The translations under genes were made by a program, and so were the position numbers. The notes under the pieces are model-generated. The model had not been told where the DNA came from. It did not search any database and saw only the letters and a program-made list of their open reading frames with translations. Positions 4,465-5,125 of a DNA stretch of 5,125 nt are shown piece by piece; the first letter of the stretch is position 1, and the number at the start of each line of letters is the position of its first letter. The stretch lies in contig QIGJ01000159.1 of assembly GCA_003229995.1 (NCBI GenBank), positions 1 to 5,125 on the forward strand, in the 5' to 3' direction. This stretch comes from Gammaproteobacteria bacterium. GTDB taxonomy: Bacteria > Pseudomonadota > Gammaproteobacteria > SZUA-152.

Positions 4465-5125
4465 TCAGATTAACCCCCGTTCAGCAAACGACACAGCAGC
4501 TCCATCGCCCACTACCACATGATCCAGCACCCGTACATCCACTAGCGCCAGTGCATCGGTTAATTGTCTGGTCACCTGTTTGTCTGCCATACTGGGCTCC
4601 GCCACGCCAGATGGATGATTGTGCGCAAAAATCACTGCCGCTGCATTATGTCCTAACGCCGGGATGCACATTCGCACCATTGATGCTGCCCCGAAACAGC
4701 TCTTCAAACTGAATCACCCGATGACGGTTATCGAGATATAAACAGGAAAAGACTTCAAACGAATAATCTCGCAAACGTGCTGTCAGAAAGTTTTGTGTTT
4801 GCTGCGGGTTTTCCAACACACTGCCACGCTGTAAGGTCTCGGAAAAATGTCGGCGTGTCATTTCCACCGAAGCCTGCAAATGTGCAAACTTTGCCTTACC
4901 CAGGCCTGGAGCCTCACAAAATTGTTGCTGATTCGCATTTAACAACGCACGCAAACTGCCAAAGCGACTCAACAAATCACGCGCCAGATCCACCGCCGTT
5001 TTGCCGGGGATACCCGTGCGCAAAAATATCGCCAGCAATTCTGCATCTGACAGCGTTGCGGCACCACGTTTCAATAATTTTTCCCGAGGGCGCTCCTCCA
5101 CAGGCCAGTCCATAATCTTCATCAT
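4465..5125 (-). pseudogene. radC: radC, UPF0758/JAB-domain protein, frameshifted
   Basis: RadC proteins pair an N-terminal helix-hairpin-helix region with a C-terminal JAB/JAMM metalloprotease-like domain; despite the name, a repair role is unproven. The N-terminal part ([13 protein letters not shown], then [19 protein letters not shown], through [15 protein letters not shown]) is intact to 4661. The expected next residues, roughly REVVRR by family comparison, are missing. The JAB motif [14 protein letters not shown] (HxH-x10-D) continues in another frame from about 4659 to the stop at 4465. One base replaces an expected 18, so a 17-bp deletion is the simplest reading; restoring it gives 225 residues, the family length. 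As it stands, translation ends at 4646 after four aberrant residues and lacks the JAMM histidines. The start may be the ATG at 5125, 5122 or 5113; the ribosome site is off-window. Confidence 0.9.

Noticed and set aside
4465..4707. Free-standing JAB-domain small protein
   Set aside because: Its first residues come from the wrong frame of radC and there is no ribosome site; it is better read as the C-terminal part of the frameshifted radC.

Overview
The window looks like chromosomal DNA from a gammaproteobacterium. The main reason is a minus-strand run of yicC, gmk and rpoZ, which in many gammaproteobacteria is followed by spoT; the protein sequences also resemble that class. Order and genus cannot be fixed from this piece alone. 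There is no rRNA, tRNA, CRISPR array or intact transposase gene.

Layout from left to right: positions 1-112 are a hairpin-rich stretch after rpoZ, probably the leader of an off-window spoT. rpoZ (113-400, minus) encodes RNA polymerase omega. gmk (598-1230, minus) encodes guanylate kinase. A roughly 300-bp gap (1231-1531) carries one copy of a dispersed palindromic repeat and a second, unrelated hairpin element. yicC (1532-2410, minus) encodes a YicC/YloC-family endoribonuclease. A 117-bp divergent spacer separates it from a plus-strand pair: a soluble eukaryotic-type Ser/Thr kinase (2528-3457) and a PP2C-type phosphatase (3473-4288). A 176-bp convergent spacer (4289-4464) holds a better-preserved copy of the same palindromic repeat. 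radC (4465-5125, minus) follows and is broken by a frameshift that fits a 17-bp deletion just before its catalytic JAB/JAMM motif.

How the genes may work together: the minus-strand cluster links GMP-to-GDP phosphorylation, an RNA polymerase subunit and (off-window, inferred) ppGpp metabolism. The kinase and phosphatase form an obvious opposing pair with near-coupled translation and no membrane segment, so they should act on cytosolic proteins. Their targets cannot be read from the sequence. The points most worth a second look are the dispersed palindromic repeat, the frameshifted radC, the 14-bp duplication spanning the kinase stop codon, and the non-RD kinase paired with PP2C next to gmk and rpoZ. 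I see no convincing wholly new multi-gene system.
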